Assembly: GCA_037039685.1 (NCBI GenBank)
Contig: JAWNGF010000002.1
Span: 3,286,001-3,350,000, forward strand
Reading direction: 5' to 3'
DNA: 64,000 bases
From: Ceratobasidium sp. AG-K
Taxonomy: Eukaryota > Basidiomycota > Agaricomycetes > Cantharellales > Ceratobasidiaceae
A model generated the notes under the pieces. The model was not told where the DNA came from, ran no database searches, and saw only the letters and a list, made by a program, of their open reading frames with translations. The position numbers were made by a program, and so were the translations under genes. This document shows, piece by piece, positions 9,078 to 19,783 of the stretch (positions within the stretch are counted from its first letter, which is position 1; every line of letters starts with the position of its first letter).

Positions 9078-9619
9078 TGTGCACTCTAAGGTATATAAAC
9101 TGGCCACTGAGAGCCTCCAGAGACCACCTCTCAATTTACTTTCAATACATATTTACCAAGTTGATCACTTGTGTGACAGCTTTACAGCTTATTCTAAGAC
9201 CTAAAGCAGTTCTCCCAATAAAACTCCTTAATTGTTGAGTTTAACTCCAATTAAGTTGCAGTTGAGGTTGAGATAACTTTAAGAGTTCTACACTAAGCAC
9301 TAAGCACTGCACTACAGATACTTGTGTTAGAGAAGTATATTAAGTATTAACTTGATTCTAGCAATCAGGGGGGATATCTTAAATACAACTTATAGGGAAC
9401 CTTGCCTTGTAGCATTGCTCAAACAGTTGTAGCTTAAGTGTACCTCTACAGTTAAGAAAGATATATTGTCTTTAGTAACAAATACTGTTAGTAACAGCAT
9501 ATTAGTGCCCTCTGAGGATCTAGTAAAGTTTACTTTACCCTCTGGCTGCATAAAGTTGCGATACAGACAAAGTATATTCTATACTTTAGGATATATTTAC
9601 ACTGAACCATAACCAAGAC
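9078..9619. other. Non-coding, LTR-like remnants
   Basis: Contains GTATATAAAC (near 9090) and AATAAA-like signals that resemble a decayed LTR, but I could not define ends or find a partner copy. No coding potential. Confidence 0.3.
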
Positions 9620-11480
9620 CCTGACAACCTTCCGCCCTACATTCCAACCGACTGGGTTCTTTCATTTGAGACTGGTGCCCTGACTGAACTTGTCTTTAGA
9701 GCACTTGATGCTATCTCCCAATCTTGTGATCACTCTTCACCATTTGCAGAAGGATGGTTTGAACACAACCTTAGAGCTCTGGCAACTCAAACTATTGGTA
9801 ACCCTGGCAGCATCATCTATGACAACCTTTCTCTTAGATGGACAAACACTATCAATGACCCTATCCATCAAGATGCCTGGAGCAAACCAGTCCATGCTGA
9901 GTTTAACATGCTCAACAAGCCAACACATACAACATCATTAATTGGAATGACATTCCCCCTGGTGAGCAAATTCCTACTTCAGGAATGGTAACCACACTCA
10001 AACTTGATCAAGGTGGGAATATTGCCAAATACAAGGCACAATGCATAGTCCATGGCTACCAGCAAATTCCCAGAAAATTGTTCAATGATACCACTTCCAA
10101 CACCCCCCATCTCAATGGGGTTTGGATTGTCCTCAACATAGTTGCCCATGCAGACCTTGATTGTCACATCCTTGATGTCACTGGTGCATATATCCATGCT
10201 CCAATTGATTGGCCCCTTTATGTTGAATTCACTGAAGGCTTTGGGAAACATAGTCCAACAGTCATGAAGCTCCAGAAGGCTCTTTATGGGGCACATCAAT
10301 CTGGTCACCAATGGGAACAATTCCAAAACAAGAAGATCACATCAATTGGCTATAGGGAGAATTATGTCAACATCTCTGTCTTTATTTTCAATTCTAATGG
10401 CATCATCTCCATCCTGGTGTGCTATGTTGACAATTTCCTTATTGCTTGCACCCCTGGTCAAATGCATGAAGTCAAACACAAGATTATGCCCCTCTGCAAC
10501 TGTCAAGACCTTGGAGAAGCAAATTCATTCCTTGGAATGTCCATCACATGCAATCAAAATGCTAAGACCCTTACTGTTTCCATGGAACAATACATCAAAC
10601 AGATTGTGCATCTTGCAGATCTTAGCAATGCAAGGGTTGCCCATTCCCCCATGTGACACACCACTCCTGTCCTAGAACCTGCTTCTAACATTTGGGAAAG
10701 TTACCCTTATGCTACCATGATTGGAAGGGTTCTCTGGGTAGCTTGCTGCTGTTGACCCAACATCACCTTAGTTGTCAATGTTTTAGCACATTTAACTACC
10801 AGATACAACCAAACTCATGTTGGTGTCCTGAAGCAATGCTTCCATTATCTAAGCAGCATGGTATCTAAAGGAATCACTTACCATGGTCAAGGACCCTTTA
10901 AGAAGTTGCTTACACAGATGGGTCTTTTGCTTCCAAACATGAATCTTTTTCTGTTTCAGGATGCATTGTTATGCTGGGAGGAGGACTGATAATGTGGTCA
11001 TCAAAGAAGCAAAAGACTGTCACCTTATCAACAATGGAATCCAAGTTGCAGGCCCTTTCCCATGCTACTCAAGAAGTCTTATGACTTTGTCATTTCCTAA
11101 ATGGCCTAGGAATCAATATCTCTTGCCCCACAGCTATCCTAATGAATAACTATGCCACTATGGACTATGTTCACAACCCCACTCATTGCTCTTGTGCAAA
11201 GCACACCTCCTATCAATTCAGTTTTTTCCAAGACTACCATAGATGAAACATCATCACTCTAGGTTACATTCCATCAAAGGACAACCTTGCCAACACCCTT
11301 AGCAAGCCACTCCTGTACCCACAGCATTGGTACCTTGCAAACTCTTACATGGGCCTCCACCACATCTTGTTGAAGACTGCTCTTGGTGATCATTTTCCCA
11401 TTGCTCAAGGAAACAAAGATTTAAACACCTGTTTTGAGAAGATGTCTATGAATTGATGTCTTGGCTTGTTGAGGGGGAGT
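9620..11480 (+). pseudogene. Decayed Ty1/copia pol fragment (RT-RNase H)
   Basis: The longest open part (about 9985-10656) gives a copia reverse transcriptase. It has the lead-in GGNIAKYKA, then LDCHILDVTGAYIHAP, KLQKALYGAHQSG, and the catalytic box read as YVDN (10423-10434) where the family has YVDD. After a stop at 10656, copia RNase H continues with stops and small shifts: the THVGVLKQ region, SFASKH, then MWSSKKQKTVTLSTMES near 10,990-11,045. It ends near a purine-rich GAGGGGGAGTAT at about 11,475, which may be the old polypurine tract. Gag, protease and integrase are missing. It cannot be functional. Confidence 0.85.
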
Positions 11481-11849
11481 ATTGAGAGTTGAATGGAATG
11501 GGATCAAATGTACATATTGCCCCTCACTGAGTATGGTGCATAGATCAACTATATGCTGACTGATTTGTTCTGTGCTGACTGAGAGTACACATATGTGTGT
11601 TACTAAGTGTGCTCTGACGTTTCTTCTATGTTCTATGACTACATGTATATAAACCAGACTGTGTACTTGGTATATACATCATCCATTTGCCCTATCATTT
11701 CCACTTGCCTATCTGCTAAGTTTGTTTTGAGTGCAAGATGTTCTTGGTACTATCTCAAGAACCATCTACCAACTTGGAGAACACCAAAGACATTGTTGTG
11801 GAATATCAATGCTCACAGCTTTGTGCACCTTGGCTTTGAGAGGGGGTAA
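11481..11849 (+). other. Short non-coding stretch ending in a polypurine tract
   Basis: Contains a TATA-like CATGTATATAAACC (about 11,643) that may belong to the copia 3' LTR. It ends in GAGAGGGGGTAA (11838-11849), a polypurine tract next to the LTR at 11850. An 80-codon frame here has no recognisable domain. Confidence 0.4.
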
Positions 11850-12328
11850 TGTCATGAGCTCAGGTGCAATGACATAATTCCACTATATTTCCTACCTTAT
11901 TACCAGGACAGTTTCCTTCTCTGGTATAAAGCATAGAATGTTTTAGAATTTGTCATGTGATCAATTTGTCTTTTGATGCAATATTGCATTTGATTGCATA
12001 TTTGATATTAGAACATTTGGGAATGTTGTCCTTGTTTGTATATGGCTCTGTTTCTTCATGTATATATACTGAGGGGTCAAGTCTGGTAATGACCAAGACT
12101 TGACCTCCTGTCAATAGGACTCAAGCATTTAGCCTTATACCTTAGTGGGTTCTCTACCCCACTTCTACTTAAGATACTCAGGCCTTAGTTGCTGTTCAAA
12201 CCCCTTTAAGCCAACTTACTCCATCCACTTTGGGTCTAGGGTTTACTCTTTACTCATTGAATTCACCATGGGACTTGGGCCCAGGTGTTATTACCTTTTC
12301 TTAGTTGTCAGCAAGCTTAGTCATGACA
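11850..12328 (+). repeat. LTR of a self-priming-type gypsy element
   Basis: 479 bp with inverted ends TGTCATGA/TCATGACA. Plus orientation is favoured by the left polypurine tract, by TATATATA at 12061, and by a strong inverted repeat (GGTCAAGTCT/AGACTTGACC, 12075-12105) that straddles the expected RNA start about 31 nt later, exactly as in E1. The right flank, CTCCCCCTGG, also reads as a purine tract on the minus strand, so this could instead be the 3' LTR of E3. Flanking 5-mers differ (GGTAA, CTCCC), so it is not a clean solo LTR. Confidence 0.65.
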
Positions 12329-12638
12329 CTCCCCCTGGTTTTACCACCACATTTGTTGGCAAGGCTGCTGCTGGGAATGTGTTGGGAACTATCTTGACAA
12401 TGCCTGCTGCCTCCATCTCATCAGGTGCTACATATAGCCGAGCTTGTTCCACTTGTGCCAGCAGCTTCTGTGCTACTGGAGCGCAGAAGATGGCACCTGC
12501 TGGTATGTCTAGTTTGTGTGAGCCAGACTTCACAGGCATGACTTCCATCAAATCTAGGGTAAATATGTTGGCATACTCTGCAACCAGTGCCCAAGCCTGC
12601 ACTCTCTCCTCTTCCAATAGCTCATTGTGGATCACCAC
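12329..12638 (-). pseudogene. E3 pol remnant: start of reverse transcriptase
   Basis: The minus-strand frame has the gypsy RT entry region (AEYANIFTLDL, then HKLDIPAGAIFCAP, then LDEMEAAGI-like ARLYVAPDEMEAAGI) and then runs straight into a purine tract and the LTR at 12328. The catalytic RT, RNase H and integrase are absent, so there is a large internal deletion. Confidence 0.75.
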
Positions 12639-12990
12639 TCAACCAACCACCTTTGCCACTTGGTTGGCTGTAAACAGGTCCTGGCAGCATTCCAAGTGTG
12701 TCACTGGCTGATGTGTGTTGTGCCCAGCCACTGTGATCCATAGGACTGCCTGCTGCGCCTGCTCCGTGATTGCAGCTGCTGCTTCCCTCTATTTCATCAT
12801 CCTCTCCACTCTCTTGCCAGCATCTTGGAGCCTGTCCAATGGTGCTAACCCCTTGTCTCCTTCTGGTCCCCTCTTGAGCTTCCCCATGCCTGCCATTTCT
12901 TTGAGTCTGGAGATCTGCTTTTCTGACACCCAGTACCAATTCCCTGACTCTGCCAGTCACTTGCTCCTCCATGTTGGCTTCACAGACCCT

Positions 12991-13480
12991 TTAGGTCACA
13001 GTGCTTTTTCCCTTGTGTCCCACTGCACCCTTGACATTCTCTGGTTCCAACTTCTCAACCTGCACTACAGCAGCTTTGCTGAGCTGTGTATGCTCTGATA
13101 GAGTGCCCAGGACTGGCACTGGTTCTCCTGCTGGTGGGAATCCATTTGGGATTGGTTTCCTGAGCTTCCCTAGCCTCAGCATGTTATCTGAAAATGACAC
13201 TATGATGCCTACCTGGGTCAAACAGGGTTTGTTGATCAGAGCTTCAAAGGTGCCACCCAAATCAAAGACCTCAAAGGTTGCATCTACCTCCATGTCCACT
13301 ATCCTAACTTGTCCAACCCATCTGCCAAGGCACTGCAATGCCTTTCCATCAACTACCCTCAGCCATGTTTTTGAGGCCTCAAATGGGCCCAAATTTGCTG
13401 TCTTTGCAGCCCAGAGTGCTGCATTGACAATGTTTGCTTGAGATCCAGCATTGACTGTGCCTCATGTGGTAGTCTGGGTG
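12991..13480 (-). pseudogene. E3 pol remnant: retropepsin region
   Basis: The minus-strand reading gives an aspartic-protease domain (NAGSQANIVN near 13,430-13,455, then VDGKALQCLGRW and LINKPCLTQVGIIVSF). The catalytic DxG reads NAG: the Asp codon is AAT at 13450-13452, next to a C, the result expected from CpG-to-CpA change. Several stops interrupt the frame. Confidence 0.6.
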
Positions 13481-13739
13481 TGGTTTGCACAATGTAATGT
13501 GGTCCATTCTTGGTATGGTTTGGTGTGCAGTGACTGATTTGGCCTCTGGTCTGGTAATATCTGTAAAATTAAGGGGGTGTTAGTGCATAAGTGTTTATCA
13601 TTCTCATCTCTTGCTTCTGCATTGCACACAGTCATGTAGTAGTCAGAAAAAATGGAACATGATTTGTGAGCTACAGGATCCCCTTGCAATGCATGTCTGA
13701 TAACACTTGGGGTAGGACCAGCAGGTTGCACAACAACAT

Positions 13740-14228
13740 CTACTGCCCACTCCCATTTGCCAAATCCAACATTGCAACTGCCTTCTCCTCCACATCCTTG
13801 TCATAACCCTGCTCCACCAATATCTGGACAAGTAGCTTGGCTCCTGCCTTTGCCTCCTTTGCCAGCTCCCCTTGTGTTTGTATCCTGAACTCTATCTCCT
13901 TCCGCTCTAAAGCTGCTCCTGAACAAACACCAGGAAAGTGGTCCCCTCTCCTGCAATGTGTACATGTCTTGGCTGTCTGCAGCTTGGTCCCCAGGGTTAA
14001 CAGGTAGTGGGGCATGGTGGAGTTGTTCACTGGACATGTGGCTAGTGCTGTTTGATAGAGTTCCTGACCTATGGGGTTGTCTCCCAATGTCCTTCCATTG
14101 TTTGGGAGGTTGGCCATGGCCAAAAGCTTTGCCCTGCTATGTGTTCCAGAGATGGCTGGGTGGGCATTGTGCTTGTGGGGCTGGGTTATTGACTCCCTGA
14201 CTGATGCAGCATACTGTTGCTTGAGCAC
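13740..14228 (-). pseudogene. E3 gag remnant with CCHC zinc knuckle
   Basis: A 162-codon open stretch on the minus strand carries CTHCRRGDHFPGVC, a complete CX2CX4HX4C nucleocapsid knuckle, followed by a Gln/Glu-rich helical part. It lies in the right order upstream of the protease remnant. Further gag sequence continues to about 15,150 and, beyond the E2 insertion, at 28,600-30,617. Confidence 0.7.
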
Positions 14229-15153
14229 AACTGGTTTGACAACCAGCTCAATGGCACAGGTTGGGATGAGGCTTAGGGTTGGCCCTCCACAAGTACCCCC
14301 TCAACATGAGCAGGATGAGGGCCTGGCCCAGCTCCTGGTTCTGTACAGCTAATGCTTTCCTCAAGTTTCTGTTTTTGGCGGCTGAGGCCCTTGCCCAGAC
14401 TTGGACTCAGTTGGGATCCACACACATGTTATCCCTGCAAAGTGCTGCCACTGTCCAGTAGTTTTCCAAGCCCTGTGGCAGCTACCCCTTGAGGGTGCCC
14501 ACCAGGACTCAATACCACATCCAATCCACCACCACTACCTCATAGCCTCCCACATCTGTGGCCAGTGCCATATGTTCCTGAGCCAAGCTCAAACAGTAGG
14601 GTTTGGTTGTACCACCCACCCTGTCTGTTGGTGTGCCTACCTTGGCTGGGTTGAAGAGGCGGTTGAACCACAGGGCACTCTTGGCCCTTCACTGCTTGCT
14701 TGCATCTTGGGCTAGCCACTGTGTATCAAGTTCACCTTGCAGCACTGTCTAGGCATTGATCTTTGAGTTAACATCCATCTACTCTGGCCATTTGTCTGCA
14801 ATCAACCTATCCTCCATTTTTCCTTCCCCAGCACTCTACCAAAAATTGAAATTCTTGTTTGGCTCCCAAGGTCTTGTGATGCTGGGGACTATCTTGGCAG
14901 GCTCTAGACCACTTGCAATTGCCTGGGAGCGCCCAGGAGACAAACAAGTAACAAGCCTGTCCAGGCTTGTAAGATATCACAAGCCCCCACAACCTGTTTC
15001 AAGCTCAATGAGATTGTCCTTGTCATCACTAGGCCTCCCAAACCAAACATAAATTTCGATTTTTTGCAGAGGAGGAGCCTCTGTTGATCATCCACTCCAT
15101 GCGCATCCACTCCATGCACATCCACTGTGTTCAGGAATTTGTTCCTTGACCTG
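14229..15153 (-). pseudogene. E3 gag remnant, interrupted by E2
   Basis: Minus-strand gag-like sequence with stops (for example SRNKFLNTVDVHGVDAHG just left of E2). It ends in ACCTG (15149-15153), the duplication made when E2 inserted, and resumes at 28600. Strongly CpG-poor. Confidence 0.5.
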
Positions 15154-16038
15154 TGTGACAGATCACTAACATTATGAACACCAAGCATAAGTGCTGACTT
15201 AGCTACCTAAGCACCCTTGTTCCTTGTGTACATATATGCGCCATATATGCGCTGTGTTTGTGATAATACATCCCCTGTGTCCCCTCTCCATGACTTGTGG
15301 CAAGCCACCAGACCACCATCACACTGCCTTGACTGTGCATACTGTGCATGACCTCATGTACACCTCCAGTCACTGTGTGTGCAGCAATGCACAGTCAACT
15401 ACATAGCAATGCACATCAACTGTGCCTACAGTCCACAGTAAGCACAGTCACTGTGCCCACAGTCTGCAGCATCACACAGCCTTGTTCTCTCATGTATATA
15501 AGGCCTGCCTCTGAGGCCACTGTCTCTCACCTCCTCTCTCTTCACCTACCACTTTATCTACATCCTGTAGTCTCTGGCTCATTGCCCAATCTATTCTCTT
15601 TGCTTCACTCCTATACTTGTGCAGACCTAGCATGCTCACACTTGCCATTTGGTGTTACCTTTAAAGCAGCTCACTAGTTAGTTGGGTAAGTCCCAATTTG
15701 TACCAGGTAGCCTACTCTCATAGCAGCCTGCTAGCAAGGTCCACCAAACTACAAGTTCCTCAGTTGACGCCCGCTAACTGCGCACAGTATCCCAGCCTAG
15801 TGCTGAGTGTGTGCATTTAGTTTAGTTGTGCTGTGCGCCAGAACTACAGAGTAGTATTAGTGTTCTCACTTGTACTTGTCTCTAGTTACTCCTTGTACAC
15901 CTTCATTTATATATCCTTGTAATACACAGATTGAATAACAAACCTCCCAGCTATAGTTACATTGCCACTTTTGCCAATGCCAAGCCTCATCCTAGTTGCT
16001 TAAGCTAAGGCAAGGCAGGAAAGTAGCAAACCGTAACA
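15154..16038 (+). repeat. E2 5' LTR
   Basis: 885 bp, TGTGACAG...CCGTAACA. TATA box TATATAAG at 15495-15502. About 98% identical to 27715-28599. Confidence 0.95.
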
Positions 16039-16039
16039 T

Positions 16040-16057
16040 TGGTGACCACCTTGAGGT
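16040..16057 (+). promoter_or_regulatory. E2 primer-binding site
   Basis: TGGTGACCACC starts two bases after the LTR. TGG is the complement of a tRNA CCA end, so E2 is probably tRNA-primed, unlike E1. I could not assign the tRNA. Confidence 0.6.
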
Positions 16058-16120
16058 ATTCTCTCTGTTTTATTTACTCTTAATTTCCATGCTCTTCTTC
16101 ACCACTAGATATCCTTCAAC

Positions 16121-19100
16121 ATGTCTACTGGTACCCCGGCACACAACCCTCCAGGCTCTTTTCCTTTGCAGCCTGAACCCCTTCCAGTTGTGCGCTCTCA
16201 CATTGGATCCGACCTATCGTCCACCACTTCCCTTTCCCCTGCTTGTTTCATTTCCCAACCAGTTGTCCCACCTGTTCCAGTTGTCTCTCCTCACCAGTGC
16301 TCTAGTATTTCACACTCTAGAACACATTTAGAGGCACCTCCTGAACGTGCACCACTGGTATCACCTACCCACAGAACCTGCAGCATGCACAGCAACTTTG
16401 AGTACAAGCTTGGTCCACGACACCAAGTGACAACTCCATACTCTCTGTCACCAGACATTGAGGAACAGCGTCAGTACTTAGGAAATACGCCAGTTATGTC
16501 ACCCACTGCTGAAGCCTACGCCTCCGACATAGGCTTTAGAAATTGACTAGCATTCTTGTGTAATCCTGCTGTCCAATGGTATATGCCCTACCCCAACAAC
16601 ACTAGGATCTACAAGCTGCCCAACAACTTGCAGACAGACTCTATCAAAACTGTCCACCTTGCTGAACGCCTTTGGACCATCATCGGCAATTGCGAGCTAG
16701 AAGGTCAACGCAAACGTGCCCTCCATTTGGCCAAATTAATTTTTGATGATTCGGAGCCAATTTCCAAGCATCACCTTGAGTTTGATGAGTCTCCTCCTGA
16801 GTTGTTCTATAATGCTTTCCGTATTTTGGACCAAATCTGTAGCTTCATGCCCAACTACTGCGTTAAACCAGACAATTATGATGAGACACACACAGTTATT
16901 GCTGTATCTTGTTATGCTGACCATCAGCCTTATCTGGATTTCATCAATGAGTTGCTCAACGTGCGCAAAATTGTACAAGACAATGGCAAGGTAAAAATGC
17001 CAGATGTACCACGTTGGCCGCATGAAGATTGTCCATTTGACGGAAAGCAGTTTACTGCAGCTGCCATCTACTATTGCAACAAGGCAACAGCCTACCTATG
17101 GCATCTAAACAACTTTTACCACCCTGACATTTCCCACATTGAAAACACGGTTGACAATGGCTTTGGACTATCTGCGTTAGTACCTATGAGTCCATTCCCA
17201 AGCACTAGTAGGTCTGACCCCGAATCCACTGTAATTGCGCCAACCCCATCTGTCATCCAAATCCCTACAGCACCAACATTAGTTGCACCTCAACCTAATG
17301 TACCCATTGCTCCTTGGCTACAGAACATTCCACCTTATTGACCTAAGCCAGGATCAGTGCGCACTAGTATAATAACTGGAGCACCTTTACCTGCTCGTTA
17401 TATGCGCACCATTGATGATATTCCTACGCATACATCAACACCAGCGCCTGCTGCTTCTCAAGACCCTTCACCTGCCGTTGAACCAGTACCAGTATTGGTT
17501 ACTATCTCCAGCAGTTCTTCCACATCTAAATCAGAAGAATCTGTCAAAAGTAAGACTCAAATCAAGCAACCTGACAATCTACCTGATGAAGAACCTGCAC
17601 TCTTTGTCATTGGAGAAAACCAATCCTGGGTACCCTACCATGAACCATCTCATGGAAAAGATCATGACATCTACGTTCAACAAGGCAAAACCATGCTCTT
17701 GGTTGAAGCTGCACAGAAACCTATCCTGGCTAGCAAATCTCCTAGCCTTAGCCCTATCCCCAGCAAAATTCGCTCAGAAACCTCTCCAGCACCTGGCTGG
17801 CAGGAAATGCCATCTATCACCCAGAAACGATCCCCTGCAAACCTTAGTGATGCATCTCGACTACTTGATGATGATACCATTCACCAAGCTGCAACATTTG
17901 CAGAACAAGCTGTCAAGAAGCCTCCCAGTTATGTCACTAAGCGCAGGAACTGGGCTGAACGTTTCCCTGCCCCCAAGGCATCCACATCCAAACTTTCCCC
18001 AACCCCTATCACTAGCTCACAGGTTCCTGACTCGTCCTTACTGTTTGAACCGTCTGTTCAACCAGTAACTAGTTACCCTTATACTTCTACTTCAACTCCT
18101 GCAATTGAAAAACCCAAAGTAGATAAAGGAAAAAGACGAGAAATCCCCGCCCACTTACAACACCAACCATCTAATGAGGACACTTACCCTCAACCAGGTT
18201 TTGCAAGTCGCTGGAAACCAATTGTTCAAACTAAGAAAGATAAATGGAGTTATACCGCACCATACAAGTCTAGCTTCACTTGTCTCTCCCCAATTTCTGA
18301 ACGTTCCCCACCTCCAGCAATGACTGCTAAAGAACTTTGGAAAAAGTATGAACAAGTTGACAAGGAATACTCTGTCACCCCATATCCTTGAACGGCAACA
18401 ATTCCTATCACCCCACCCACAGTGCAACCTCCCTCTGAACCACCTTGCCGCCAATCCCAACTTCCAGCTCACCCTCAACAACGGCATGAACAAAATCAAT
18501 ATTTCCAGAATTTTGTCACTGCCAGTAATCACTGGGAAAACCATCCAGACTACATTGATACTACTGCTCCTCCACCACTGCCACCAGGAAACCCTGATGA
18601 TAGCAGCAGCAGTAGTTCTGAGGATGAACAAGGTGGAGGAGGCGGAGGTAGAGGTCCACCACCCAATCGACCAAATCCTTCCAATGCTCCAGATCGTTCC
18701 AGCAGTCCAAATCGCTCAGTCGCTAATGTTTGAAATGCCCAAGCCAACCGTGACACCTAAGGTCCTCACTTTGACACAAAGTTGAAACCTAAGGAAAATA
18801 TTCCTGAATGTGATGGTAACAGTGACGCTTTAGCGGATTGGATAACGGAGCTTAATGAACTCGCTGAAATGGGACCCAAAGTTGCTTGCCAACTTGGTAC
18901 TGAAGCCACATTGCGTCTTACAGGTGTAGCAAAACAATGGTGGAATAGCCATGACTACAACTGGAAGTGCACCAATATTGCCAATTGGGATGCTTTGCAT
19001 GAAGCAATCCTGACTATGTTCATGAATCAACCTTGGATAGTAGCTCAGTTTGATAAGGCTCAGAAACACCGCTTCCGCAATTGCAACCATTCCCATGAGA

Positions 19101-19783
19101 CTCCTCTGGAATATGTTGTCCACAAACGCTCTCTACTTTGCATTGTGCAACAGTACAACTCTTAATCTGAGTAAATATTTGCTGTTATGCAAGGAGCTCC
19201 TTCCCGATGGAGTAACTTTGTTGACACCACTCAGATTACCACTTGGAGTGCTTTCTTGGCACGCATACTTGAAAAATCAAATGACCTTACTTGCTCTGAC
19301 TCTGATGGCTCCTCCAAACGCCTGGACAAGATTGAGTCAATGCTTGAACATCTTACCCATTGTAAGGTTATTTCTCACTATGTCCAGCCTCCAAACAAGA
19401 AGAATTTCAAGCACAAGACTTCTTCCAAACTTGCAGGAACCCAATCCAATCTTCCTCCACCCAAGTACCCTAAAGATGACTCCACTGTATCCAAAGGAAA
19501 GACACCAGAACAGAAAGGTGCTCGTCCTTGCATACATTGTGGCAGTGATAAACACTGGGATGGAGACTGCAAGTACAAGAGGAAGAACCAGAAGTTTGTA
19601 CATTCCCACATGGTCTCAACAGACCCCAACAATATTGCTCCTCAAGACAAGTATGACAATCTGTGTCTCTTGGCAGCAGCAGAAGAAGAAGAAGAAGACC
19701 TTATTGAGCTCAACAATGATACCGACTCTGAAGACAAAGCCCAGGAAGAAGGAACTGCAGAATCTGATCAGGATTTTCTGTAA
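16121..19783 (+). pseudogene. gag: E2 gag, 1220 codons, seven in-frame stops
   Basis: A single frame from ATG 16121 to TAA 19781-19783, interrupted at 16544, 17339, 18389 and 18731 (TGA) and at 18758, 19163 and 19172 (TAA), with no frameshift. About 900 N-terminal codons are Ser/Pro/Thr-rich and largely disordered. The capsid-like core (TLRLTGVAKQWWNS... and NFVDTTQITTWSAF) lies at about 18,890-19,270. A CCHC knuckle, CIHCGSDKHWDGDC, is at about 19,530-19,572, and an acidic Glu/Asp C-terminus follows. Gag of this size is two to three times the usual Ty3 length. The stops are consistent with C-to-T change in CGA or CAA codons. Confidence 0.85.

Noticed and set aside
16050..16110. 5' UTR intron in E2 (GTATTC...CACTAG)
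   Set aside because: The donor is weak, and the region is leader sequence that must be retained in genomic RNA.
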